Below, piece after piece: positions 34,988 to 44,009 of a DNA stretch of 64,000 nt. Origin of the DNA: Bog-473 sp963741995 (GTDB taxonomy: Bacteria > Actinomycetota > Acidimicrobiia > Acidimicrobiales > RAAP-2); NCBI GenBank assembly GCA_963741995.1, contig CAVUKI010000009.1:248001-312000 (forward strand), in the 5' to 3' direction. The translations under genes were made by a program, and so were the position numbers. The notes beneath the pieces were generated by a model. The model worked only from the letters and a program-made list of their open reading frames with translations, was not told the origin of the DNA and did not search any database. Within the stretch, counting starts at the first letter, position 1; the number at the start of each line of letters is the position of its first letter.

Positions 34988-35127
34988 ACGGGAGGGAGGC
35001 CACGAGGTTGGCGGCTAATCTGGTGTCGCTCTTGAGCGGTGTGCCGGGAAGACTGGTCGGCGACGAATGACTTCTGTCCGATGACACCTCCCTTGACCGA
35101 CGCCATCCCAACGACCGACACCGGCGC

Positions 35128-36553
35128 ATGAGCGACGCCGACGAGGTCGTCGCCCCGCAGCCGGCACGCATCGGCAAGGACCGGCGGCAGCTCCCCAGCT
35201 GGCGCTGGGAAGAGCTGCGGACGACGTTCTGGGTCGTCCCGAGCATCCTGGTCGTCGTCTCGGCCCTGCTCTTCATCGTCACGTTCGAGGTCGACGTCGC
35301 GGCCTACCACGGCAGCCTGAGGCTCCCGGTCTGGATCCGTACGGGCAACGCCGACGCCGAACGCCAGGTCCTCATCGCCATCGCCGCCGCCGTCATCACC
35401 GTGATCGGCGTGGTGTTCTCCATCACCATTTTGGCGCTGACGCTCGCCTCGCAGCAGTTCGGCCCCCGGATGATGCGCAACTTCGTGCGCGACATCGGGA
35501 ACCAGGTGACCCTGGGCATCTTCGTGGGGACGTTCGTCTTCTCCGTGCTCTCGCTGGTGTCGATCAGCAGCGTCGAGCGCGACATTCGTCCCCTACCTGT
35601 CCACCTCGGTGGCCGAAGCGCTCCTGCTGGTCGATCTCGGGGTGCTGATCTACTTCATCCACCACATCGCCAAATCGATTCAGCTCCCGGAGGTCATCGC
35701 CGGGATCGCCGATGACCTCATGGAGTCGATCGACGCCGAGTTCCCCGACCCCGTGGGTGCACGGCCAGAGCCGGTCGTGCCGCTCGAGACGGGGAAGTCG
35801 GTGGTCGACCTGCTGAAGCTCATTGAGGAGCGGGGGGGGATCGTGCCCTCCCAGGTGAGCGGCTATATCCAATACGTCGGCTACTCCCAGCTGATCGGCA
35901 TCGCCACGCGCACGGATTCGGTGATCCGCCTGGAGCACCGGCCGGGACACTTCCTGGCGACCGGCCGGCCGCTCGCCATGGTCTGGCCGCGGGGCGCCGC
36001 GCCCGAGGTGGCCCAGGCGCTGGCCAAGGCGCACGTCACCGGACCCCACCGCACGCTCGTCCAGGACCCGGTGTTCGCCATCGACCAGCTCGTCGAGATC
36101 GCTATCCGAGCGCTCTCGGCTGCCGTCAACGACACCTTCACGGCACTCACCTGCATCGACTGGCTGTCGGCCGGGCTCGGCCGGGTGTCCAGCAGGGTGC
36201 TCGACGAGGGCGTCTACCGCGACGCTCACGGAGCAGTACGCCTCATCGAATTCGACCCGTCCTACGCCCGAATGGTGAACCGCGCATTCGACAAGATCCG
36301 TCAGGCGGCGCGGGGCATGCCTGCCGTCCTCATCCGGCTCATCGATTCGCTGGGCTCGATCATGCTCGACACTCACTCCGCTGAACAGCGGATCGTGCTC
36401 CGGCGCCAGGCGGACATGGTGCTTCGACTGGCAGACGAGACGGTCACCGAGCCGAACGACCTGGAGGAGATCCGTTTCCGCTATCGCCGCATACCGGGCG
36501 AGGACGCCTTCGAAGAGCCCTCACACACCTGGTCCAAGATCGAGCTGCCCTGA
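35128..36553 (+). CDS. DUF2254 membrane protein, one-base frameshift
   Basis: Joined frames give about 474 residues. The first frame has three membrane segments (about residues 35-55, 85-110, 130-150) with the DUF2254 text SITILALTLASQQFGPRMMRNFVRD. An extra base near 35584 then shifts the frame; the second frame continues FVPYLSTSVAEALLLVDLGVLIYFIHHIAKSI and a soluble part with ALSAAVNDTFTALTCIDWL. The function of the family is unknown. Probably a sequence error because both halves are intact. Confidence 0.8.
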
Positions 36554-36573
36554 GCGAAGGGTCTCGGCCCGGG

Positions 36574-37911
36574 TCAGCCTCCCGCGTTGTCGGTCGCGGA
36601 GGTCGTGGTCGACGCCGGCGGGGTCGTTGTCGTGGTGGCGCTGCTCGTGCTGGTCGTCGTGGTCGACCCGCCCCCGCTCGTCGACCCGCCTGAGGCCGGC
36701 GCCGTCGTGGTGGTGGAGGTGGCGGTGGTGGCCGGCGGTGCTGCCGGCGCCACGAATGGCACAGTCTCGCCACGCATGGTCGTCAGGGTGGTCGAGGGCG
36801 TCGCCGACAGGTTCGTGCAGCTGCGGGCGGCGTTCCAGCTCGAGACGGCCGTCGCTGCCGGGGCGCCCGTGAGGGGTTGGGGCACGCCGTCGAGGATCGT
36901 GGCGGGACGCCACACGGCGCCCGTGATGTGACGGCCCCGCGCGGTCACGATGAGTGTGCCGCTGTCGGTCTCGGGGGCGGTGTCGTCGTAGAAGGCCAGG
37001 TTGCCCAGGCCGTAGTCGATGTACGCTCCACCGAGATAGCCGGCACCGAGGAGGACGTGGGTGCCGGAGCCGATCACGATGTCTGCCCCCGCCTTGATGA
37101 GCTGCTCCGCCAGCGGCTCCTGCTGTGGGTTCGGGCAGGCCTGCGTTTCGGTGCCCCAGTGTACGTAGACGATCACCGTGTCCGCCGTTCGACGCACCTG
37201 CTGGACCTCACGCACCAGCTGCGTCGGGTCGATGGCCGAAGCGACGCCGGGCTGGGTCGATGACGCCGTCCACGTGCTGACCAGATTGGCGGCGATGACC
37301 TGCGTTGCCGTGATGATCGCCACCCGCTGCCCGTTGATGGTGACCCGATAGGGCGCGAAGGCCTGCGCCGCCGTGTTTCCGATGCCGATGATCGGGTACC
37401 TGGCCTGGGAGGCGATCGTCAGGTTCTGGGACAAGCCCTGTGGGCCGCAGTCCATGCCGTGGTCGTTGGCCTCGGTGGCCACCGACACGGTGGCACCCTT
37501 GAGCGCTGTGACGGCCGAGGCTGGTGCGTCGAAAATGTAGGGCTTGCTCTGCGGCTCCGGGCAGGTCCCGTCGGTCACCGCGGTCTCGAGGTTGACCATG
37601 CGGAGCTGGGCTCCGGAGAAGAGCTGCGGGATGGTCGTGCCCAGGGCGGTGGAGGGGTTCTTGGCCAGGTTGGCACCGACGGCGCCTGCGAAGTGCACGT
37701 CGCCGCCGAAGCCGAGGGTCACGGTCTTGCCGTTGCCGGTCCAGTCCGGGTTGAGTGGCGAATGCTTGGGAAAGTGCTCGGCCGTGACGACGGCGTGGTG
37801 GGTCGACGGGGTTTTGGGCGGCGTGCTCGAACCTCCCGAGAAGAAGGCGAAATAGATCAGCAGCAGCAGGACGAGCGCGCCCCCGACGGCGAACTGGCGG
37901 CGCCGGCGCAT
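36574..37911 (-). CDS. CapA-like protein (capsule synthesis, metallophosphatase fold)
   Basis: A 445-residue secreted or membrane-anchored protein: a membrane anchor at residues 7-25, then the CapA domain starting TLGFGGDVHFAG, with NLETAVT, EANDHGMDCG and VYVHWGTE, and the final metal His in IGSGTHVLLG. The last 80 residues are a Ser/Thr/Pro/Gly tail, low complexity, probably wall-associated. The family is linked to poly-gamma-glutamate or capsule handling outside the cell. GTG 37929 is an alternative start. Convergent with DUF2254. Confidence 0.85.
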   Translation of the reverse strand: MRRRRQFAVGGALVLLLLIYFAFFSGGSSTPPKTPSTHHAVVTAEHFPKHSPLNPDWTGNGKTVTLGFGGDVHFAGAVGANLAKNPSTALGTTIPQLFSGAQLRMVNLETAVTDGTCPEPQSKPYIFDAPASAVTALKGATVSVATEANDHGMDCGPQGLSQNLTIASQARYPIIGIGNTAAQAFAPYRVTINGQRVAIITATQVIAANLVSTWTASSTQPGVASAIDPTQLVREVQQVRRTADTVIVYVHWGTETQACPNPQQEPLAEQLIKAGADIVIGSGTHVLLGAGYLGGAYIDYGLGNLAFYDDTAPETDSGTLIVTARGRHITGAVWRPATILDGVPQPLTGAPAATAVSSWNAARSCTNLSATPSTTLTTMRGETVPFVAPAAPPATTATSTTTTAPASGGSTSGGGSTTTTSTSSATTTTTPPASTTTSATDNAGG

Positions 37912-38059
37912 GACCCTTCGAGAGACCACGTCGGCACTATGGCACAGACTCTGCCCGAGACCCGGGGGAGGACGCTTGCTGACCAGCGGATTCGCGCGGC
38001 TGGCGCGACCTGCGGGACGGGCGGCGCGGGCGCGAGGGCAGGTCGAGCCGCGCGGGGGA

Positions 38060-38635
38060 TTAGGCGGCCCAGAGGGTGTCCCAGTGGGAGGCCAGGGAGG
38101 CGATCAGCCCGGTGCAGCCGGCGGCGATCATGTCGCGGCAGTCGTCGAAGACCGCATCGTCGCCGTAGTAGGGGTCCGGGACATCGGCGGCGGCGCCCGC
38201 AGCGGGGTCGAAGGATCGGAGCAGGGCAAGGCGCTCGGGGTCGGCGCCGAGGCTACGCAGGGTCTGCTGGTGGCGCCGGTCGAGGGCCACCATGAGCTCG
38301 ATGTTGCCGAGCTCGGCCGAGACGATCTGGTGCGCCACGTGCTCGTGGTCCGGATACCCGCCCCGGATCAGCGCGGTCCGGGCCAGCGGATGCATCGGCT
38401 CGCCTTCGTGCCACGGGCCCGTGCCGGCACTGTGCACCTCGAGGTGGTCGGCCAACGTGGTCCCGTCCACGAGCTCGGTGGACGAGGCCAGCGCCCGGGT
38501 GATCACCTCGGCCATGGGGGAGCGGCAGATGTTGCCGGTGCAGACGAAGGCGATGCGGTAGAGCTGGTCGCCCAGGGGCGCCGGGGGCACGACGAGGCCG
38601 CGTGGGCGGGGGTCGCCCGGATCCCGTGCGCTCAC
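38060..38635 (-). CDS. Low molecular weight protein tyrosine phosphatase
   Basis: A 191-residue LMW-PTP. The catalytic P-loop CTGNICRSP lies at about residue 32 and the general-acid Asp in PDPYYGDD near residue 155. Length is slightly greater than usual because of an 18-residue N-terminal extension and a loop in the middle. GTG 38635 overlaps the stop of the acyl-CoA synthetase by four bases, so the two are coupled; a functional link is not obvious. Confidence 0.9.
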   Translation of the reverse strand: MSARDPGDPRPRGLVVPPAPLGDQLYRIAFVCTGNICRSPMAEVITRALASSTELVDGTTLADHLEVHSAGTGPWHEGEPMHPLARTALIRGGYPDHEHVAHQIVSAELGNIELMVALDRRHQQTLRSLGADPERLALLRSFDPAAGAAADVPDPYYGDDAVFDDCRDMIAAGCTGLIASLASHWDTLWAA

Positions 38636-40194
38636 CGTGGCCCGTACTCGTCGCGGAGGGACTTCTTGACGATCTTGCCGGTGCCGGCCCGGGGCCACTC
38701 GCTGCGGAGCTCGAGTTGCTCGGGGATCTTCTGGGTCATGAGCCCGGCCTCGCGGCAGAACGAGACCACGTCGGTCAGCTCGAGCCCGTCGGATCCTTCG
38801 GCCAGCTGCACGACGGCGCAGACCCGCTCACCCCGCTCGGGGTCGGGCAGCCCGATCACGGCCACCTCGACGACCGCGGGGTGGCTGTAGAGCAGATCCT
38901 CGATCTCCTTGGCGCTGATGTTCTCCCCCTTGCGCACGATCACGTCCTTCAACCGACCGGTCAGGTTCAGGTGCCCATCGGCCCGCAGCCGGCCGAGGTC
39001 GCCGGTGCGGAAGTAGCCCTCCTGGTCGAAGGCCTGGGCGTTCAGGGCTGGGTCGGTGTAGCCGTGGAAGACCATCGGGCCCTTCACCCGCACCTCGCCC
39101 TCCTCGTCCGGCCCGGCCGGCCGGCCGTCGAGCGTCACGATGCGCACGTCGGCACCCTCCACCGGCTTCCCGTCGGTGTTGGCCAGCTGCTCGTCGGTGT
39201 CGTGCGGCGAGCCGTTGGCGATCATCGGCACCTCGGTCATGCCGTAGCCGTGCACCACGCCGCGCCCGCCGATCTCGTCGCGGACCTCGTAGTGCACCTC
39301 GGGTGGCTTGGCCGCGCCGCCCCCGGACATGAGCCGCAACGTGGGGAGGATCGGCTCGTCGGGCGTCTTGCGTTGCTCGCCGAGGTACGCCACGTAGAAC
39401 GCGGTGCTCCCGCCCACCATGGTGGCGCCGTGCCGGCGGAAGAGGGGGAGCACGTCGGGAGCGGAGAAGGCCTCGACCAGGATGGCCGGAAACCCCATGG
39501 ACAACATGGTGACGAGATAGTCGGGACCAGCGATGTGCGCGAAGGGGAAGGCGATGGAGCCCACATCGTCGGGCCCCATGTCGAGGGCGCGGGCGAGGCC
39601 CCAGCCGCCGGCGATCAGTGTCTGGTCGGTGTGCTGTACTCCCTTGGGGTCAGCTGTCGAGCCGGATGTGTAGTAGATCCAGCGGATCGGGGCATCCTCG
39701 GCGGTCGTGCCTTCGGGAGGTGGTGGCAGCACGGCGGCGTCACCTTCGGGCAGGCCGGCGTCGGTGGTGAGGATGGTCGGGGGGGTGCTGACGCCGGCCA
39801 GCGCACCCTCGGCGATGGCCACGAAGTCGGTGCCCCGCCACGTCGAGGGGATGACGAAGAGCTCCGCACCGGTCTGGCGGAGGGCGAACCCGACCTCCCG
39901 CTCGCGGTAGAGGTGGATGATCGGGTTCTGGACAGCGCCGAGGCGGGCCAGGGCGATGGACAGGACGACGGTGTCGATCCGGGTGGGCAGCTGCCAGGAG
40001 ACCACGGAGCCGGTCGTGATGCCCATGCCGTGCAGCCCGGCGGCGACCCGTTCGACCCGGTCACGGAACTGGCCAGAGGTGACCGTCTCGCCATCCGCGG
40101 CGATGAGCAGGGGATGGTCCGGCGACACCTGCCCTCGGCGGTCGACCAGCTCCCACATGGTGCGGGCGCCGGTGAGTATCTCGCTCGTGGTCAT
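38632..40194 (-). CDS. Acyl-CoA synthetase, AMP-binding family
   Basis: A 520-residue adenylate-forming enzyme. P-loop YYTSGSTADPKGV (about residue 180), GYGMTE (about 318), YFRTGDLGRLRADG and the hinge LTGRLKDVIVRKGENIS, and the C-terminal catalytic Lys in GTGKIVKKSLRDE. It activates a carboxylic acid to an acyl-CoA in the cytoplasm; it lacks features tying it to a particular acid. Gene order and codon use are ordinary. Confidence 0.92.
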   Translation of the reverse strand: MTTSEILTGARTMWELVDRRGQVSPDHPLLIAADGETVTSGQFRDRVERVAAGLHGMGITTGSVVSWQLPTRIDTVVLSIALARLGAVQNPIIHLYREREVGFALRQTGAELFVIPSTWRGTDFVAIAEGALAGVSTPPTILTTDAGLPEGDAAVLPPPPEGTTAEDAPIRWIYYTSGSTADPKGVQHTDQTLIAGGWGLARALDMGPDDVGSIAFPFAHIAGPDYLVTMLSMGFPAILVEAFSAPDVLPLFRRHGATMVGGSTAFYVAYLGEQRKTPDEPILPTLRLMSGGGAAKPPEVHYEVRDEIGGRGVVHGYGMTEVPMIANGSPHDTDEQLANTDGKPVEGADVRIVTLDGRPAGPDEEGEVRVKGPMVFHGYTDPALNAQAFDQEGYFRTGDLGRLRADGHLNLTGRLKDVIVRKGENISAKEIEDLLYSHPAVVEVAVIGLPDPERGERVCAVVQLAEGSDGLELTDVVSFCREAGLMTQKIPEQLELRSEWPRAGTGKIVKKSLRDEYGPR

Positions 40195-40290
40195 GACCCT
40201 CCTTCCGGGACCACTCTCATAGCAGCTGGCGGCGAGGGGTCGGGGCGGGCGGAGGCGCCGCTGGACCCCTGGCGGGTGCAGAATGGCTTC

Positions 40291-40566
40291 GTGGCGAGAC
40301 GCCCGGTGCACTCGGAGGACCGTTCGGCGGTGCCGGACGCTGGCGGCAAGGTGGTCGATCGCCGGCGCCAGGTCCGCCTGATCGGCATCGCCGTGGCGGT
40401 CATTCTGCTGGCGTGGTTCGCAGTGGGCAACACCAGGAAGGTGCAGATCGACTTCTGGGTCTTCCACCGCCAGGCGCCCGTGATCCTCGTGATCCTCATT
40501 TCGGGCCTGCTCGGGGCTCTGATCGCGCTCCTGATCATGCGACGCAAGCCCAAGGCCGAGGAGTAG
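40291..40566 (+). CDS. LapA-domain (DUF1049) small membrane protein
   Basis: A 91-residue protein with two membrane helices (about residues 31-48 and 60-82) separated by the LapA-type loop FAVGNTRKVQIDFWVF, then a short basic tail MRRKPKAEE. The family assists lipopolysaccharide or envelope assembly in Gram-negatives; in actinobacteria the role is unknown. It is divergent from the acyl-CoA synthetase. The 242 bases after it (40567-40808) hold nothing I recognise. Confidence 0.75.
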   Translation: MARRPVHSEDRSAVPDAGGKVVDRRRQVRLIGIAVAVILLAWFAVGNTRKVQIDFWVFHRQAPVILVILISGLLGALIALLIMRRKPKAEE

Positions 40567-40808
40567 AGTCAGGTCCCAGGGAGCGGTTCGGCGCGCCGGC
40601 GGGGTGCCCTCGGCCCCTGAGCACGACCTGAGTCGGTTGTTGCAAGTGCATGACCGCGTGCTCATCCTGGCGATCGGGTTCTAAGCTGCGTGGCGGTGAA
40701 GACGGCCGTGCAGGCAGGCACGAAGGGGCACAACCTCGTTGTCCGCGCCCTCGGGGCGTGCCAACATGGGTCACAGGTGGCTATGGAGATCCCAGGGGGT
40801 AGGTGGTA

Positions 40809-41210
40809 GTGCCGCTTTCCGACCACGAACAGCGCATTCTGGCGGAGCTCGAGGAGTCGTTGGTTCGCCAGGACCCCGAGTTCGCGGAGCGCGTGCGTTC
40901 GGAGACCGTCTACCGGCACGCCGGGCGCTACTGCAAGTGGGCCGCCGTCACCTTCGTACTCGGGGTGGTGATCCTCGTCGCCTTCTACAGCAAGTCGGTG
41001 ATTGCCGGCTTCGTCGGTGTCGTGATCATGTTCGCCTCCGCCGTCTGGTTCGAGCGCAACCTGCGTCGCATGGGACGAGCAGGGTGGCACGATCTGACGC
41101 GGTCGAAGGACGGGGAACCGAAGGCTGCCGGGGCGACCAACGGCATCGAGAGCGCGGTGAGCGACGCCCGCGACTGGTTCCGCTCCCGTTTTCACCGGCG
41201 CGAGAGCTGA
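40809..41210 (+). CDS. DUF3040 membrane protein
   Basis: A 133-residue protein with the actinobacterial DUF3040 start VPLSDHEQRILAELEESL, two membrane helices (about residues 44-62 and 65-82) and a polar C-terminus. Function unknown; such genes often lie near division or envelope genes. GTG 40809 matches the family start; GTG 40803 adds two residues. Confidence 0.85.
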   Translation: MPLSDHEQRILAELEESLVRQDPEFAERVRSETVYRHAGRYCKWAAVTFVLGVVILVAFYSKSVIAGFVGVVIMFASAVWFERNLRRMGRAGWHDLTRSKDGEPKAAGATNGIESAVSDARDWFRSRFHRRES

Positions 41211-41300
41211 GCACCTGCGGGGCCGGGGGCGGCTCCGCTTTCGCTGAGCCGGTGACGTGCATACCGCGGTTCGGCTGCGGACCGCGGTAACAATCCTCCT

Positions 41301-42188
41301 GTGGCCGATCTCGCCCTCGCCGTCGACATCGGCGGCACCAAGATGGCCGCCGGGCTCGTTGCCCTCGACGGCACCCTGCTCGAACGGGCGGTGCGCCCGA
41401 CCCCGGCCTCCGCCGGCCCCGACGATGCCGAGGCCCTTTGGGACAACGTCGCCGGCGCGGTGGAGGGTGTCACCGCGCTGGTGGGCCCCGGGGACCGCCT
41501 CGTGGTCTGCGGCACCGGGTGCGGAGGGCCGATGAGCCCCGGCGGCACCCAGGTGTCGCCTTTGAACATCGCCGGGTGGCGGTCCTTTCCATTGCGGGCC
41601 CGCTTGGCGGCATTGACCGGGCTCCCCACGTTCGTGGACAACGATGCGAAGGCGTTGGCGCTCGGCGAGGGGTGGGTCGGCGCGGCGGTCGGGTACGACG
41701 ACTACCTCGGCATGGTCGTGTCGACGGGAGTGGGTGGCGGCATCGTGCTCGACGGCAGGCTGCTCGACGGGCGGCTCGGGAACGCGGGCCACATCGGCCA
41801 CATCGTCGTCATCCCCGACGGGCGCCCCTGCGTGTGTGGGAGCAGGGGATGCCTGGAGGCGGAGGCGTCGGGTACGGCACTGGAAGCCCTGACCGGTCAG
41901 CGGGCGCGGCTGGCCCCACCGGAATGGATCGAGCGGACCGGCATGCTCGTCGGTCGTGCCATCGCGATGGTGGCGATCCTGCTCGACCTTTCACTGGCCG
42001 TCGTGAGCGGATCGGTGGCGTTGGGTTTCGGCGAGCCCTTCTTCAGGGCGGCCCAGTCGGAGATGGATCGGCTCTGTCGGATCGAGTTCGCCCGGGGGGC
42101 GCGGGTGGTGCCCGGTGGGCTGGGGGAGAGCGGCCCGCTCGTGGGCGCGGCCCACGTGGGGCTGCGCGGGGTGGGGGTGGTGGCGTGA
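41301..42188 (+). CDS. ROK family sugar kinase
   Basis: A 295-residue ROK kinase (glucokinase-like). AVDIGGTKMAAGL is the ATP loop, NDAKALALGE carries the catalytic Asp, GHIGHIVV the ROK His, and CVCGSRGCLEAEASG the zinc-binding cysteine motif. It phosphorylates a hexose, most likely glucose. Its stop overlaps the following start by four bases (GTGA). Confidence 0.9.
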   Translation: MADLALAVDIGGTKMAAGLVALDGTLLERAVRPTPASAGPDDAEALWDNVAGAVEGVTALVGPGDRLVVCGTGCGGPMSPGGTQVSPLNIAGWRSFPLRARLAALTGLPTFVDNDAKALALGEGWVGAAVGYDDYLGMVVSTGVGGGIVLDGRLLDGRLGNAGHIGHIVVIPDGRPCVCGSRGCLEAEASGTALEALTGQRARLAPPEWIERTGMLVGRAIAMVAILLDLSLAVVSGSVALGFGEPFFRAAQSEMDRLCRIEFARGARVVPGGLGESGPLVGAAHVGLRGVGVVA

Positions 42189-42499
42189 GCGATGGTGCGG
42201 CCAGCGGCGGTGGCGGGCCTCGGCGGCGGGGCAGGGGCTGGGGTCGGGATGTCGGCGTCGTACTGCGGGCCGTCGGGCCCCATCCCGGGCTCTGGTGGGC
42301 CTCCGCGGGCGCCTTCCGGCGCATGGCCCGGCGCGGTTGGTGGCGCCGGGCCCCGTTTCTCCCGCTTCCCGGGGACGCCTACTGGCGCTTTCGCCTGGAG
42401 ACGGCCTACGGCGGGGACGGCGAGATGGGGGAGCTGACGGCGGACGACGTCCAGGCCTACGTGCGCTGGTGTCAGAGGTCGCGGCCCCGCCGCGGATAG
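42185..42499 (+). CDS. Conserved actinobacterial protein of unknown function
   Basis: A 104-residue protein without a named family I can give. The N-terminal 20 residues are Gly/Arg-rich; the core has VLRAVGPHPGLWWASAGAFRRMARRGWWRRAPFLPLP, YWRFRLETAYGG and DVQAYVRWCQ, a pattern I associate with short proteins of high-GC actinobacteria. Coupled to the ROK kinase and followed 12 bases later by the HNH gene. Confidence 0.7.
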   Translation: MSDGAASGGGGPRRRGRGWGRDVGVVLRAVGPHPGLWWASAGAFRRMARRGWWRRAPFLPLPGDAYWRFRLETAYGGDGEMGELTADDVQAYVRWCQRSRPRRG

Positions 42500-42511
42500 C
42501 CTCTCGGGGGT

Positions 42512-43018
42512 ATGGAGCGGGTGCTCCTCCTCAATGCGACCTATGAGCCGCTTGCCCTCGTCTCGGATCGTCGTGCCGTCGTTCTGATGCTGGCGGGGCG
42601 CGCCGAGGCCGTGGCGTTCCGCGAGAACTGCAGCGTTTTCCATTCGGCCCGGCTCTCCATTGACGTGCCGTCGATCGTCCGGCTCTCGCACATGGTGCGG
42701 ATTCCGCGCTGGGCGCGCACCCCACCCGTGACCCGCCGCTCCGTCCTGCGGCGCGACGGCGGGCTCTGCGTGTACTGCTCCCAACCGGCCGACACCATCG
42801 ACCACGTGATCCCGCGCAGCAGGGGAGGGACCCACGACTGGTCCAACGTCGTCGCTGCCTGCAAGCGCGACAACCTGGTCAAGGCCGATCAGCTCCTCTC
42901 CGAGTTGGGCTGGACGATGAACGTGAAGCCGGCCCCGCCGGACGGGCATCTCTGGCGCTTGCGGCACCTGTCGGATGTGGACCCGTTATGGGAGCCGTAT
43001 CTCGCCGCGGCGTCCTGA
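42512..43018 (+). CDS. HNH endonuclease family protein
   Basis: A 168-residue protein with an HNH domain: RRDGGLCVYCSQPADTIDHVIPRSRGGTHDWSNVVAACKRDN has the two Cys pairs, the catalytic DH and the Asn and His. The first 75 residues (VLLLNATYEPLALVSDRRAVVLMLAGRAEAV) are typical for actinobacterial HNH proteins encoded near cell-wall genes. No phage or plasmid genes are near, so it is a housekeeping nuclease rather than a homing enzyme. Confidence 0.88.
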   Translation: MERVLLLNATYEPLALVSDRRAVVLMLAGRAEAVAFRENCSVFHSARLSIDVPSIVRLSHMVRIPRWARTPPVTRRSVLRRDGGLCVYCSQPADTIDHVIPRSRGGTHDWSNVVAACKRDNLVKADQLLSELGWTMNVKPAPPDGHLWRLRHLSDVDPLWEPYLAAAS

Positions 43019-43021
43019 GGC

Positions 43022-43700
43022 TTGCCCTCTTCCCCGTCCCCCTTCGACGTCGGGCAGTTCCGCACAGAGACGCAGCGAGTGGCAGTCGCTCGTGAGGTGG
43101 ACGGCCCGACGTTGGTGCTCGGCAGCACGCAGCCGACGGAGCTCGTCGACGGCGTCGCGATGCGGGAGCGCAAGGTAGCGCTGGCCCGGCGGCGCGGCGG
43201 GGGAGGAGCCGTGTATCTGGCGGCGGACGAGCAGCTGTGGCTCGACGTCTGGATCCCGCGGGATGACCCGCTCTGGATCGTCGACGTGTCGGTGGCCGCC
43301 GAATGGGTCGGGGCGTGGTGGATACAGGCTTTGGCCGCCATCGGGCAGCACGGCTTCGATGTCCACCGCGGGCGGTCGGTGCCCGGCGATTTCGGCGACC
43401 TCGTGTGCTTCGCCGGTCGCGGGCCGGGCGAGGTGTTCCACGGCAACCGCAAGGTGGTCGGGCTGTCGCAGTGGCGGGCGCGGGAAGGGGCCTTGTTCTC
43501 CTCCTGCGCGTACCTGCGCTGGGACCCCGCGTCGTTGCTGGCGCTCGTCGCCGTGGAGCAGGACGCCAGCATTGAACTGGCGCCGATGGCGGCCGGACTG
43601 GCCGAGCTGGAACCGCCGGTGGACGACCTGGCGGGGGTCCGGACGTTGCTCTTGGACTCGTTCCCTGAAATTCAGGGTGACAGCGCCACCGGCCGACTAG
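43022..43700 (+). CDS. Lipoate-protein ligase-like protein, stop codon uncertain
   Basis: About 213-226 residues of a BPL/LPL fold: DGPTLVLGSTQPTELVD, ARRRGGGGAVYL (the RRxxGGGxV motif), LWLDVWIPRDDPLW and NRKVVGLSQWRAREGALFSSC. The family attaches lipoate or octanoate to proteins. TTG 43022 follows the HNH stop by three bases. The frame itself does not close: it stays open across mraZ (in another frame) and joins rsmH. A one-base shift near 43660-43680 would end it at TAG 43700, so that end is shown; the true C-terminus is unclear. Confidence 0.65.
43663..43677. promoter_or_regulatory. Perfect 15-base palindrome at the end of the ligase-like gene
   Basis: CCCTGAA-A-TTCAGGG has seven-base arms around one central base and overlaps the last codons of the lipoate-ligase-like gene. 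It could be a regulator site for the mraZ operon, or part of a terminator. Confidence 0.4.
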
Positions 43701-43712
43701 GCGCGCCGCCGG

Positions 43713-43780
43713 CTCTTCCTTTTTCACCTCCTTCTCCTCATCTCCCTTCCCTTCTCTCCTTGAGCCCGGCGCGCCCGGGC
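43713..43780 (+). other. Polypyrimidine tract followed by a GC hairpin
   Basis: From 43713 to 43761, 47 of 49 bases are C or T on the plus strand, then GCCCGG (43764-43769) and CCGGGC (43775-43780) form a stem. Such C/U-rich RNA could be a Rho-loading site. The remainder of 43781-43899 has nothing recognisable. Confidence 0.4.
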
Positions 43781-43899
43781 GGCGGTCGTCGGGTCGGCCG
43801 CCGGAACACGTCCCGCTGGAGGGGCGCGGTGGGCTGCCCTTGGGAGATTTCGACGCCCTCGTTGGAGCCGTGTCGCGCCGGGGGTTTCATTTGCGTTGC

Positions 43900-43955
43900 A
43901 GTGGGTCCAAGTAGTTGTGCAGTGGAGGAAAAGGGTTTAAAGTGGCGCACAGTGG
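43900..43955 (+). promoter_or_regulatory. Array of MraZ boxes upstream of mraZ
   Basis: AGTGG occurs at 43900, 43921, 43941 and 43951, and weaker copies AGTAG (43910) and AAGGG (43931) fill the gaps, so the six units follow a 10-11 base period. Tandem GTGG-like repeats of this period are the known operator of MraZ, which represses its own division operon. Here the array ends 54 bases before the mraZ start. Confidence 0.75.
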
Positions 43956-44009
43956 TGCGAGGGGGCGTCAGAGGACGCAAGCCAGGGAGCGTCGTGGGAG
44001 ATACAGCTG

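Noticed and set aside
38602..40566. A 654-codon plus-strand protein opposite the acyl-CoA synthetase
   Set aside because: It is antisense to conserved adenylation motifs; only its last 91 codons (LapA-like) are real.
40567..40808. Possible small RNA gene before the DUF3040 gene
   Set aside because: No convincing promoter and terminator pair or stable stem could be seen.
42512..43018. HNH gene as a sign of a prophage or homing element
   Set aside because: No phage, integrase or intron features nearby; this type is a normal neighbour of cell wall genes in actinobacteria.
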